From CAWEFA01 sp963851385 (GTDB lineage: Bacteria > Bacteroidota > Bacteroidia > Bacteroidales > DTGW01): 64,000 nt of DNA. The notes under the pieces are model-generated. The model did not search any database, was not told where the DNA came from, and saw nothing but the letters and a program-made list of their open reading frames with translations. Below, piece after piece: positions 27,206 to 35,640 of the stretch. Positions within the stretch are counted from its first letter, which is position 1. Every line of letters starts with the position of its first letter. The stretch covers positions 1-64,000 of the forward strand of contig CAWKPE010000026.1 in the NCBI GenBank assembly GCA_963851385.1, given 5' to 3'. A program made the position numbers and the translations under genes.

Positions 27206-28297
27206 TTAAGAATTTTTTATAAATGGAAGCTTTGTTATTTGTGCTTTTAGAAGTTTTTCTCTAATGTTGATAAAAATGATATCTCCTGGTTTAGAATACT
27301 CTGTCTGAACATATCCCATTCCGATACCCTGTTTTAATATAGGCGACATTGTACCTGACGTTACTTTTCCAATTTTATTACCTTTAGCATCTTTAATTTC
27401 ATAATCATGACGCGGAATACCGCGATCAATCATCTCAAAACCTACAAGAGCACGGCTGATTCCATTTTTTAATTGTTGTTCCAGAAACGATTTATCAATA
27501 AAATCTTTATGATTTTCGAATTTTGTAATCCAGCTCAAACCAGCTTCAATAGGCGAGGTTGTATCGTCAATATCATTTCCATATAAACAGTATCCCATCT
27601 CAAGTCTAAGCGTATCACGTGCGCCCAGACCAATTGGTTTTAAACCAAATATTTTACCTGCATCAAAAATCGTATTCCAGATTTTCACAGCATCTTTGTT
27701 ATTAAAATACAACTCAAAACCTCCAGCGCCTGTATAGCCTGTAGCAGATATTATTACATCCTTTATTCCGGCTATTTCACCGGTTATAAAAGAATAATGT
27801 TTCATATGTGAAAGGTTGACTGAAGTGAGATGCTGAAGTATTTCAACCGATTTTGATCCTTGAATTGCCAACTGGCCTATATTATCGGAACTATTTTCAA
27901 GGATAGCTCCATTATGATTTTGGCTAATTAACCAATTCCAATCTTTATCTATGTTTGCAGCATTAACTACCAACAAATATTTTTGATCGTCAAATTTATA
28001 TACAAGCAGATCATCTACAATGCCTCCTTTTCCGTTTGGAAAGCATGAGTATTGTACTTTTCCGGGATAGAGTTTAGATGCATCATTAGATGTAACCCAT
28101 TGAACAAATTGCAAAGCTTTTGGACCTTTTACCCATATTTCTCCCATATGCGAAACGTCAAACATACCCGCAGCTTGCCTTACGCACAAATGTTCATCAG
28201 TAATTCCAGTATATTCAAGAGGCATGATAAATCCTGCAAATGGTATCATTTTAGCTCCCAGTTTTTCATGAATGTTTCTAAGAGGGGTCGTTTTCAT
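27206..28297 (-). CDS. gcvT: Aminomethyltransferase (glycine cleavage T-protein), 363 aa
   Basis: The T-protein moves the aminomethyl carbon from lipoyl-H-protein to tetrahydrofolate, releasing ammonia. GcvT features are FDVSHMGEIWVKG, QYSCFPNGKGGIVDDLLVY, the folate-site region ATGYTGAGGFELYF and RLEMGYCLYGNDID, and the C-terminal VTSGTMSPILKQGIGMGYV. Length is standard. Its start codon lies inside the 3' end of the hybrid histidine kinase gene (20-base overlap), so the two are probably translationally coupled. The P and H proteins of the system are not in the window. Confidence 0.96.
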   Translation of the reverse strand: MKTTPLRNIHEKLGAKMIPFAGFIMPLEYTGITDEHLCVRQAAGMFDVSHMGEIWVKGPKALQFVQWVTSNDASKLYPGKVQYSCFPNGKGGIVDDLLVYKFDDQKYLLVVNAANIDKDWNWLISQNHNGAILENSSDNIGQLAIQGSKSVEILQHLTSVNLSHMKHYSFITGEIAGIKDVIISATGYTGAGGFELYFNNKDAVKIWNTIFDAGKIFGLKPIGLGARDTLRLEMGYCLYGNDIDDTTSPIEAGLSWITKFENHKDFIDKSFLEQQLKNGISRALVGFEMIDRGIPRHDYEIKDAKGNKIGKVTSGTMSPILKQGIGMGYVQTEYSKPGDIIFINIREKLLKAQITKLPFIKNS

Positions 28298-30221
28298 TCT
28301 TTTGTTCTTTGTTTAAAATATTAAAAAGTTTATTAAGCAAATCCTGCGATTCTATAGGTTTCGACAAATAATCAGTACAACCCGCGTATAGACATTTTTT
28401 CTTATCTTCTAAAGAAGCATAAGCCGTTTGAGCAATGATAGGAATATGTTTCCGGATTAATTGCATTTCCCGCGCAACTTTGTAACCCGAAATTTCAGGC
28501 AATTGAATGTCCAATAGTACCAGGTCTATGTCTTCTGTTTTGATAAATGCATCAATCGCTTTTCTTCCATCATCGGCTTTAATAAGTTGAACGCCGGTCT
28601 CAGAAAGAATTTCTTCAATATATAATAAACTTGCAGGATCGTCTTCAACAACAAGTATTTTTTTGCCTTTGAAATTATATTCTGTTGGAACATTTTGCAT
28701 AATTTCTGATGTTTTTGAAAGTGCCGGTTTAAAAGGGATTGTAAAATAAAATACCGAACCGTTCCCGGGATCAGATTCAACCCATATCCTTCCTTTAAGT
28801 AACTGAACATACGCTTTAGATATAGCCAGTCCCAAACCTGCCCCGCTATATGTTGGGGTTACTGCTTCATCAGCTTGTCTGAATCTTTCGAAAATAATTT
28901 TCTGTTTGTTTTTTGGAATACCAATACCAGTATCCATTACTTGAAATATAATTTCAGAATTTACAATTTTGTAACCAATGTCAACATATCCTTTTTCAGT
29001 GAATTTAATAGCATTATCAATCAGATTAATTAGTATTTGTTTCACTTTTAGACCATCGGTAATAATATTACTCTCGGAATTATCCATAATCTCAGTTCTG
29101 CGAACCTCTAATTGTTTCTTTTGAAGTTTAATAAGTTTATTTTGAAAGAAATGACACAACTCGTCTAAAATATCGTTCAGATTTAAGTCTGCTTCGTTAA
29201 TGCTCATTTGTCCGGTCTCAATCTTAGAAATATCAATTATATCGTTAATAAGTTCAAGCAGATCACGACTCCGGTTCTGTATCAGGTTTATATAGTATTT
29301 TCGCTTTTCTTCAGTGAGATTTGGTTTATCAAGCAATTCTGAAAAGCCTATAATTCCATTCATTGGAGTTCTGATTTCATGAGACATATTAGCCAGAAAT
29401 GTTGATTTTAAACGATCGGATCCTTCAGCTTTTTCTTTTGCCTGTATTAATTGATGTTCTGCTTCTATGCGTTCAGTGATGTCTATCAGTGAACCAATTG
29501 CACCTAAATATTTATCTTCTTTGTCGAATTGTGAAGTAACATGCATTCTCAAATATTTCTTTTTCCCATTCCTGGTTATGCAAGGAATTTCATAGACACT
29601 ATTTACTCCTTTTTTTCTTTTCTCTGTCTGATCTCTGAAAAAAGGAAACAGGTCTGGGCCGAATATTTCCTTTAAGTTTTTTCCAATAATAGATTCAATG
29701 GATTCTTCAAGTATTTTACCATAAGATGAATTACAATATGTGATATTTTCATTTTCATCAACTATCCCAATGCCCTCCTGAATATTTTCAAAGAGATTGT
29801 TTAAAAACTGATATTGTTCAAATAATTTGAATTCTTCTGCTTTGCGTTCACTAATATCAAAGTAATATTCAATGAACTCGTCAATTTTCCCATTATTTTC
29901 AATAGGTACATGATGAACTTCAAAATATTTTTTATTGCCTTCCGGGTTTTCAAAAGTTTGTTCGAACACAGAGGGCTTTTTTATATCAAGAGGATTTTTT
30001 ATGTTAAGTGTTTTTAATTGATTGTTACTAGTTATCCTGTTTTGAAATAATTTTTCATAATTGGTGAAATAGTTTGATTTTAAAGGCTCTGGAACATTGT
30101 TTTCTTTAATGATTAATGTTTTAGCATCAACTATAATGTACATTTGAGGCAGTGATATAAGAATGTTTCTTAATCTGTCCAATTCCTTTTGCTCATTCAC
30201 CTTTGAGAATCTATCTGTCAT
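28278..30221 (-). CDS. Hybrid sensor histidine kinase (PAS-PAS-HisKA-HATPase-REC), 647 aa
   Basis: A cytoplasmic-looking hybrid kinase with no clear transmembrane segment. Two PAS-like regions (about 15-130 and 140-255, the second with NITYCNSSYGKILEES and GAIGSLIDITER) precede the dimerisation/phospho-acceptor helix with His281 (NMSHEIRTPMNGIIGFSELL). The ATPase domain shows the N box (NLIDNAIKFTEKG), G1 (DTGIGIP) and G2 (GAGLGLAISKAY). A C-terminal receiver domain carries Asp571 (LVLLDIQLPE) and the conserved Lys in YLSKPI. Its end overlaps gcvT, making it the apparent first gene of the gcvT-ComB-serC-serA operon. There is no separate response regulator nearby. The signal sensed is unknown. 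Confidence 0.95.
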   Translation of the reverse strand: MTDRFSKVNEQKELDRLRNILISLPQMYIIVDAKTLIIKENNVPEPLKSNYFTNYEKLFQNRITSNNQLKTLNIKNPLDIKKPSVFEQTFENPEGNKKYFEVHHVPIENNGKIDEFIEYYFDISERKAEEFKLFEQYQFLNNLFENIQEGIGIVDENENITYCNSSYGKILEESIESIIGKNLKEIFGPDLFPFFRDQTEKRKKGVNSVYEIPCITRNGKKKYLRMHVTSQFDKEDKYLGAIGSLIDITERIEAEHQLIQAKEKAEGSDRLKSTFLANMSHEIRTPMNGIIGFSELLDKPNLTEEKRKYYINLIQNRSRDLLELINDIIDISKIETGQMSINEADLNLNDILDELCHFFQNKLIKLQKKQLEVRRTEIMDNSESNIITDGLKVKQILINLIDNAIKFTEKGYVDIGYKIVNSEIIFQVMDTGIGIPKNKQKIIFERFRQADEAVTPTYSGAGLGLAISKAYVQLLKGRIWVESDPGNGSVFYFTIPFKPALSKTSEIMQNVPTEYNFKGKKILVVEDDPASLLYIEEILSETGVQLIKADDGRKAIDAFIKTEDIDLVLLDIQLPEISGYKVAREMQLIRKHIPIIAQTAYASLEDKKKCLYAGCTDYLSKPIESQDLLNKLFNILNKEQKNENDPS

Positions 30222-30349
30222 GATTTAAGTACTATGACTTTTGTTTTTTTAAAATCTCAAGCATCAATAAAATTAAGAAAGTTTATTTCAATTAAATGAC
30301 TTGGAAATTATTTTTTTGAAAATTCTCCAGTTAAATTTTAAAATTTATC

Positions 30350-30382
30350 AATAAAAAACCCGGAATTTATAATTTCCGGGTT
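30350..30382 (-). terminator. Orphan terminator-like hairpin on the minus strand
   Basis: The perfect 9-base stem AACCCGGAA / TTCCGGGTT with an 8-base loop is followed, on the minus strand only, by a run of six U. No leftward gene lies to its right, so it would end an unannotated minus-strand transcript. The surrounding 316-base gap (30222-30537) holds no ORF. Confidence 0.6.
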
Positions 30383-30502
30383 CTATAAACCGTGAGTTTT
30401 AATTTATTTAAATAAATGTAGAAACTAGAATATAATTTCCTGCTTCTATACAACAAATGTATGTTCCTTTCTATAATTGTCCAACTTTTAATTAAATAAT
30501 TT

Positions 30503-30510
30503 TACATTTG
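30503..30510 (+). promoter_or_regulatory. -7 box of the small membrane protein gene
   Basis: TACATTTG matches TAnnTTTG and sits 28 bases before ATG 30538, with a loose TTG at 30477-30479 as a possible -33 element. The TTG at 30508 inside the box was rejected as a start codon. Confidence 0.55.
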
Positions 30511-30537
30511 ATACATTATTTCAAAAATTTCATAATT

Positions 30538-30846
30538 ATGGAATCCAAATTAACTGATCGGGAACTTGATTTTATAAAGCAATTACTTAAAAATGATGAA
30601 AACAAGAAACAGGAAAGAACCATTCTAGTCAGGATAGTTCCTGTTTTAAATGCATTATTAGGTACTGCATTGATTTTTTCTTCAATACTCCTTTTTTTAA
30701 ATAATCCTGTAATTAAAGTAGCCCAGTGGGTTCTTATACCTGGAGTTGTTTCAGGAATTATTCTGCTGGTAACGGGATTACTCTTGTCAAGGGAAAATGC
30801 AAGAGTTTTGGAAAGAAAAAAAATGGCGCTATACTTAGGAAATTAG
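30538..30846 (+). CDS. Small two-helix membrane protein, 102 aa, unknown function
   Basis: I do not recognise the family. The N-terminus is polar and charged (ESKLTDRELDFIKQLLKNDE). Two hydrophobic segments follow (about 33-52 and 60-80), and the C-terminus is basic (ARVLERKKMALYLGN). It is probably an inner-membrane protein with both termini in the cytoplasm. It has its own -7 promoter box and is a single gene between the kinase (divergent) and mazG. The gap before mazG (30847-31115) shows nothing recognisable apart from AT-rich sequence. Confidence 0.65.
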   Translation: MESKLTDRELDFIKQLLKNDENKKQERTILVRIVPVLNALLGTALIFSSILLFLNNPVIKVAQWVLIPGVVSGIILLVTGLLLSRENARVLERKKMALYLGN

Positions 30847-31115
30847 TTAATGAAGATTTATTATCAAAATAGTTGTGCAAAGAATAAGGTATTTTTTACT
30901 ACTTAGACACTAAAATTCACTAAAGAAACTTTCCGATTACTGAATGTAAGTTTATTATTGTTTTGGTGTTTTGTTGGCTTTTTTCTTTTTTATCCTTTCT
31001 AAAACAGGATCAAATTTCAGCATAATAAAATTATTCTTCAAGTATTTCATTTTTTAATATAAAATTATCTAAAAAAATAAAAGCACTAATTTTGTCCTCA
31101 AAATAAATTAAAAAA

Positions 31116-31883
31116 ATGAAAGAAAAACTAGCAGCATTTGAAAGGCTATTAAACATTATGGATGAGCTCAGAGAGAATTGTCCCTGGGATAAAAAACAAA
31201 CTTTTGAAACAATTCGTAACCTTACAATTGAAGAAGTATACGAGCTTGCGGAAGCCATTACAGATAAAAACCCAGAGGAAATAAAAAAAGAACTTGGTGA
31301 CATTGCATTGCACCTTGTTTTTTATTCCAGGATAGCTTCAGAAACAAAAGAATTTGATATAACTGATGTTCTCAACAGTATTTGTGATAAGCTAGTGTAC
31401 AGGCATCCTCATGTTTTTGGCGATGTAAAAGTGAAAGACGATATTGAAGTAAAGTATAATTGGGAAGAACTTAAAATACAGGAACATAATCGATCTGTCC
31501 TGGCAGGTGTACCAGGTACTCTTCCAGCACTTATTAAAGCAAATCGCATACAGGAAAAAGTCCGTGCTGTCGGATTCGATTGGGATGATCCCTCACAGGT
31601 ATGGGATAAACTAGATGAAGAATTGGAGGAGTTGAAGAAAGAAATCAAAAATGGAAATGACGATAAAAGAGAAGCTGAATTTGGTGATTTACTTTTTTCG
31701 GTTGTCAATGCAGCCAGGCTTCATGATGTCGATCCTGAATCAGCTTTAGAAAGAACAAACCGAAAATTCATAAAACGTTTTAAATACCTTGAAAACCAGG
31801 TTAATACCGAAGGCCGTAAACTCAAAAATATGAATTTGGATGAAATGAATGCTGTCTGGGAACAAGCAAAGAAGTATGATTGA
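31116..31883 (+). CDS. mazG: Nucleoside triphosphate pyrophosphohydrolase MazG, 255 aa
   Basis: MazG hydrolyses NTPs to NMPs and pyrophosphate and is thought to clear non-canonical nucleotides. The all-alpha NTPase has two MazG domains. The first shows NCPWDKKQTFETIRN, the metal-binding TIEEVYELAEAI and KKELGDIALHLVFYS. The second has WDKLDEELEELKKEI and EAEFGDLLFSVVNAARL. Length and domain order match housekeeping MazG. It is monocistronic; a terminator lies about 190 bases downstream. Confidence 0.96.
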   Translation: MKEKLAAFERLLNIMDELRENCPWDKKQTFETIRNLTIEEVYELAEAITDKNPEEIKKELGDIALHLVFYSRIASETKEFDITDVLNSICDKLVYRHPHVFGDVKVKDDIEVKYNWEELKIQEHNRSVLAGVPGTLPALIKANRIQEKVRAVGFDWDDPSQVWDKLDEELEELKKEIKNGNDDKREAEFGDLLFSVVNAARLHDVDPESALERTNRKFIKRFKYLENQVNTEGRKLKNMNLDEMNAVWEQAKKYD

Positions 31884-32068
31884 AAGAAAACAAGATACAA
31901 GATATCGCTATATAACTTACAATTGAGAGTAAAAGATAAAAAATTGACTAAACAAATAAACTGCCTTGAGATTAGTTTGTGAAACGGTAACTGAAAACTA
32001 ATTACTAATTACTCACTGTTTCACCATTTCACTACCTTAAAATAAATCTGCTTTCTTTGGATAAACTG

Positions 32069-32097
32069 AAAATATTCTTTGACCAAAGAATATTTTT
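32069..32097 (+). terminator. Terminator downstream of mazG
   Basis: The 13-base perfect stem AAAATATTCTTTG / CAAAGAATATTTT with a 2-base loop ends in a T-tract. AT-rich, but long and exact. Confidence 0.7.
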
Positions 32098-32286
32098 ACA
32101 TGACTAAACATTAATCAAATATATGTTCTATAACATAAATTGTCATTATAACACCTTTATTATATAGTACAATTTAAAAAGAAAAACACTTATATGTTCT
32201 TGTATAAACAGCGTCTTTAAAGAAATTATAAGTAATTTATTATTATATTTAATGTTGAATATTATTATATCCAAAATATACAAGGG

Positions 32287-32318
32287 TTTGATTTTAGCCG
32301 GGAATTTGTATATATTTG
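32287..32318 (+). promoter_or_regulatory. Promoter of the susCD operon
   Basis: TTTG at 32287-32290 and TATATTTG at 32311-32318 match the Bacteroidota -33 and -7 consensus exactly, with a 20-base spacer. The susC ATG is 49 bases downstream of the -7 box. Confidence 0.85.
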
Positions 32319-32366
32319 TTTTAAGCAGCTACAAAAATATTCCATTATAAACCTAAAACTATTTTT

Positions 32367-35300
32367 ATGAGAAGATTTACAATTTTAATGGCATTTCTTC
32401 TGATTGCCTGTTCCCTGGCGCTGCACGCCCAAGGGACACAAATCAAAGGTAAGGTTACTTCATCGGAGGATGGAAGTACTTTGCCGGGCGCAACTGTTAT
32501 GGTTAAAGGTACAACCAATGTAACAGTTACTGATGCTGAAGGTAATTATACTATAAATGTTTCACCCGAAGCAAAATCTATAACAGTAAGCTTCGTGGGC
32601 ATGAAAACAAAAGAAGTACAAATTGCCGGTCAAACAGTAATCAATGTATCTATGGAGCCCGAAGTTGTTGGGCTTGAAGAAGTAGTTGTTACCGCTATGG
32701 GTTTAAAACGATCTGAAAAAAGTTTAGGTTATTCAGCAGCCCAGGTTACCAGCGATGAAATAACTAAAAGTAAAGAAAGCAGTGTCTTAAACTCAATAGA
32801 AGGAAAGGTAGCAGGTGTAAGTGTATCCTCTGCTTCAGGTGCACCAGGTGCATCAACAAAAATTATATTACGTGGTTATTCAACTCTTAGAGGTGAAAAT
32901 TCTCCACTTTTTATTGTTGATGGGATATCTATCAATAATGATCAAGTTGGTACAACTGCAGCTGATAACACAAGCCAGTCAGTCGATTTTGGTAACCGAG
33001 TCAATGACATTAACCCTGACGACATTGAATCGGTGAACATTTATAAAGGAGCTGCAGCAAGTGCCCTATATGGTTCAAGGGGAGCAAATGGTGTTGTGGT
33101 TATTACCACTAAACATGGAAAGGCTTCGGAAAAAATCAATGTTAATTTCTCAAGCAGTATAACGCTTTCAAGTCTTTTAAGATATCCTCAGTACCAGGAA
33201 ATGTTTGGGCAGGGCTGGAATGGGAAGGAAGATTTAACTCAAAATGGCAGTTGGGGACCTGCATTCGATGGTAAAGACAGAGTTTGGGGCAACGTGGTTG
33301 ATAATTCACAAATGCTTAAACCATACGTTGGTTTGCCAACAAACTATCAGGATTTCTGGGAAATTGGTAAAACATTTAACAATTCTCTTTCACTTAGTGG
33401 GGGAAATGAAAAATCAAACTTTTATACTTCATATTCGAATGAATCGCAAGATGGAATTGTTCCCGGACCGGTTGATTCTTATAATAGAAATACAGTTTCC
33501 CTAAATGGAAGTACATCAGGGAAAAGAATTAAAATATCCGGATCAGTTAGTTATATAAACAAACAACAAAAGTTTGTGCCGACTAATGAAGGTGGTGCTG
33601 GTTCAACAGCAGCTCCTACACTTTATGGCGATATTATTCAGGTACCTAATGATATCAGTATTGTAGATATGAGTGATTACAACAATAAGTTCTTTAACCT
33701 CGATAATTATTATACACCTTATGCCGGAAACCCTTATCGCTCTTTAAGCCAGAATGGGTCCACTTATAATGAAGACCGTGTTTTTGGAAGTATTTTGCTG
33801 GAATATGAATTTGCCAAATGGTTAAGTGCACATTATCGCCTGGGTACAGATGTTTCCAACGGACAACGTAAGGATTGGAACGCGATAGAGATTCCGGATC
33901 CAAAAGGTTACAATGGTAGTTATGCACCGGTTTATGGTATGGACCTGGAAGAAGCGCTTCATAACCAGGAATTGAATAGTAATTTTTACCTTACGTCGGA
34001 AAATAAACTTAATGATGAGATGAAATTGAACTTATTAGGCGGTTTTGAAGCAGTTCAAACATATCATAATTACCTTACCAGCCAGGTGACGAATTTAACT
34101 ATCCCGTATTTTTACAATTTAGATAACACTTCCGGAACACCTAATACTTATACTGATTATCTTAAAAAAAGAATTTATGGAATTTATGCCCAGGCCGAGT
34201 ATGCGTATAAGGAATATTTATATATAACCGCAAATGGAAGAAATGACAGGTCGTCCACATTGCCTTTAAATCACAATTCTTATCTCTATGGTGGAATTAG
34301 CGTTGGCTTTACATTCACTGATGCCTTACCTTCTTTAAAGAGTGTTTTTTCTTATGGTAAATTAAGGGCTAGTATCGCAAGGACAGGTAATGATGCAGAT
34401 CCATACGAAACACAATCTGTATTTAAAGCAAGAGAAATTGATTATCCGCTTGACACAAAAGGTGAAATATTAAAGTTTCCGTTGAATGGTCAAAATGCTT
34501 ATACAATAGATAATATTTTAGGTAATCCCAATCTTAAGCCTGAATTTACCGGTGAATGGGAAGTAGGAGGTGATTTGAGATTTCTTGAAAACAGGATAGG
34601 AATAGACATATCATATTATGACAAGAAGACGACAGATATAATATTACAAATTCCTCTTGCTTCATCGGTAGGTTATACATCACAATTTCAAAATGCAGGT
34701 GCAATTGAAAATAAAGGGGTAGAACTAATGTTAACCCTTGTGCCGCTTAAAATTGGTGATTTTTCATGGGAAATGAAATTTAATTTTTCCAGGAACCAGG
34801 GAAAATTAGTTTCACTAAACGATACTACACTTAAAAAGATAATTATTAATGGTGCCGGGGTTAATTATCAAACCGTTCAAGCCAATTTAGTGGCTAAGCC
34901 TGGCGAACCGTTGGGAATAATTGAAGGTCCAGGTCCCGTAACAGATGGTAAAGGTCATATTGTTGTTGGTGCAACAGGGATGCCTTTACTTAGTCCTGAC
35001 CCAATTGAATACGGTAATACACAGGCTAAATATAATTTAGGAATTTCTAATATATTCACTTATAAAAATATTTCATTAGGTTGCCTGTTCGACATCAGGG
35101 AAGGTGGGATCATGTATTCAGGAACAGCGAATTTGGTCTATTTTGTTGGTAATGCAACACAATCTTTATATAATTATCGTCAACCTTTTATAGTACCAAA
35201 CAGCGTTACACAACCTACTGATCCTAATACAAACAGACCAAAAGTGGATGCTAAGGGAAATCCTGTTTATGTTGAAAATTCAACAGCCATAACTATGAAT

Positions 35301-35615
35301 AATATGCAGGATTATTATTACTTCACAAACAATCCTATTTCTTTACGAAATCATGTTATTGACAGATCATATATCAAACTCCGTGAAGTATCACTATCTT
35401 ATTCTTTACCTTCCAGATGGTTTTCAAACACTATGATTAAAAAAATTGATTTAGGATTTGTCGGTCGTAACTTATTGTTATGGACACCGAAAAGTAATAA
35501 TTTTGTAGATCCTGAAACAACAAATTTTGGAAATGATCTGGCTAGTGAATTTGGAGAATTCTTAAACAGTCCAAGCGTTCGCTCGTTTAATTTTAGTTTA
35601 AAGGCATCATTCTAA
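32367..35615 (+). CDS. SusC/RagA family TonB-linked outer-membrane transporter, 1082 aa
   Basis: An outer-membrane beta-barrel importer that works with the SusD-like lipoprotein encoded next to it. A signal peptide (residues 1-22, ending LALHAQ) leads into a carboxypeptidase-regulatory-like domain (IKGKVTSSEDGSTLPGATV, about 25-105). A TonB-dependent plug (KVAGVSVSSASGAPGASTKI, LRGYSTLRGENSPLFIVDG, ending GSRGANGVVVITTK) precedes a barrel ending in an aromatic residue (FSLKASF). It is first in a four-gene operon with a consensus promoter. No sigma/anti-sigma or SusR-type regulator is adjacent, and the substrate is unknown. Confidence 0.97.
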   Translation: MRRFTILMAFLLIACSLALHAQGTQIKGKVTSSEDGSTLPGATVMVKGTTNVTVTDAEGNYTINVSPEAKSITVSFVGMKTKEVQIAGQTVINVSMEPEVVGLEEVVVTAMGLKRSEKSLGYSAAQVTSDEITKSKESSVLNSIEGKVAGVSVSSASGAPGASTKIILRGYSTLRGENSPLFIVDGISINNDQVGTTAADNTSQSVDFGNRVNDINPDDIESVNIYKGAAASALYGSRGANGVVVITTKHGKASEKINVNFSSSITLSSLLRYPQYQEMFGQGWNGKEDLTQNGSWGPAFDGKDRVWGNVVDNSQMLKPYVGLPTNYQDFWEIGKTFNNSLSLSGGNEKSNFYTSYSNESQDGIVPGPVDSYNRNTVSLNGSTSGKRIKISGSVSYINKQQKFVPTNEGGAGSTAAPTLYGDIIQVPNDISIVDMSDYNNKFFNLDNYYTPYAGNPYRSLSQNGSTYNEDRVFGSILLEYEFAKWLSAHYRLGTDVSNGQRKDWNAIEIPDPKGYNGSYAPVYGMDLEEALHNQELNSNFYLTSENKLNDEMKLNLLGGFEAVQTYHNYLTSQVTNLTIPYFYNLDNTSGTPNTYTDYLKKRIYGIYAQAEYAYKEYLYITANGRNDRSSTLPLNHNSYLYGGISVGFTFTDALPSLKSVFSYGKLRASIARTGNDADPYETQSVFKAREIDYPLDTKGEILKFPLNGQNAYTIDNILGNPNLKPEFTGEWEVGGDLRFLENRIGIDISYYDKKTTDIILQIPLASSVGYTSQFQNAGAIENKGVELMLTLVPLKIGDFSWEMKFNFSRNQGKLVSLNDTTLKKIIINGAGVNYQTVQANLVAKPGEPLGIIEGPGPVTDGKGHIVVGATGMPLLSPDPIEYGNTQAKYNLGISNIFTYKNISLGCLFDIREGGIMYSGTANLVYFVGNATQSLYNYRQPFIVPNSVTQPTDPNTNRPKVDAKGNPVYVENSTAITMNNMQDYYYFTNNPISLRNHVIDRSYIKLREVSLSYSLPSRWFSNTMIKKIDLGFVGRNLLLWTPKSNNFVDPETTNFGNDLASEFGEFLNSPSVRSFNFSLKASF

Positions 35616-35640
35616 TTTTTCAATTCTTAAAAAAACAATT

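Larger units (their letters stand above)
31884..32366. other. Regulatory gap between mazG and susC
   Basis: No gene was seen in about 480 bases. It contains short heptamer runs (ACAAGAT twice near 31890, CTAATTA twice near 31998), a GTGAAAC / GTTTCAC inverted repeat (about 31979 and 32020), a terminator hairpin at 32069-32097 and the susC promoter at 32287-32318. The leader from promoter to susC ATG is about 40 bases. Confidence 0.6.
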
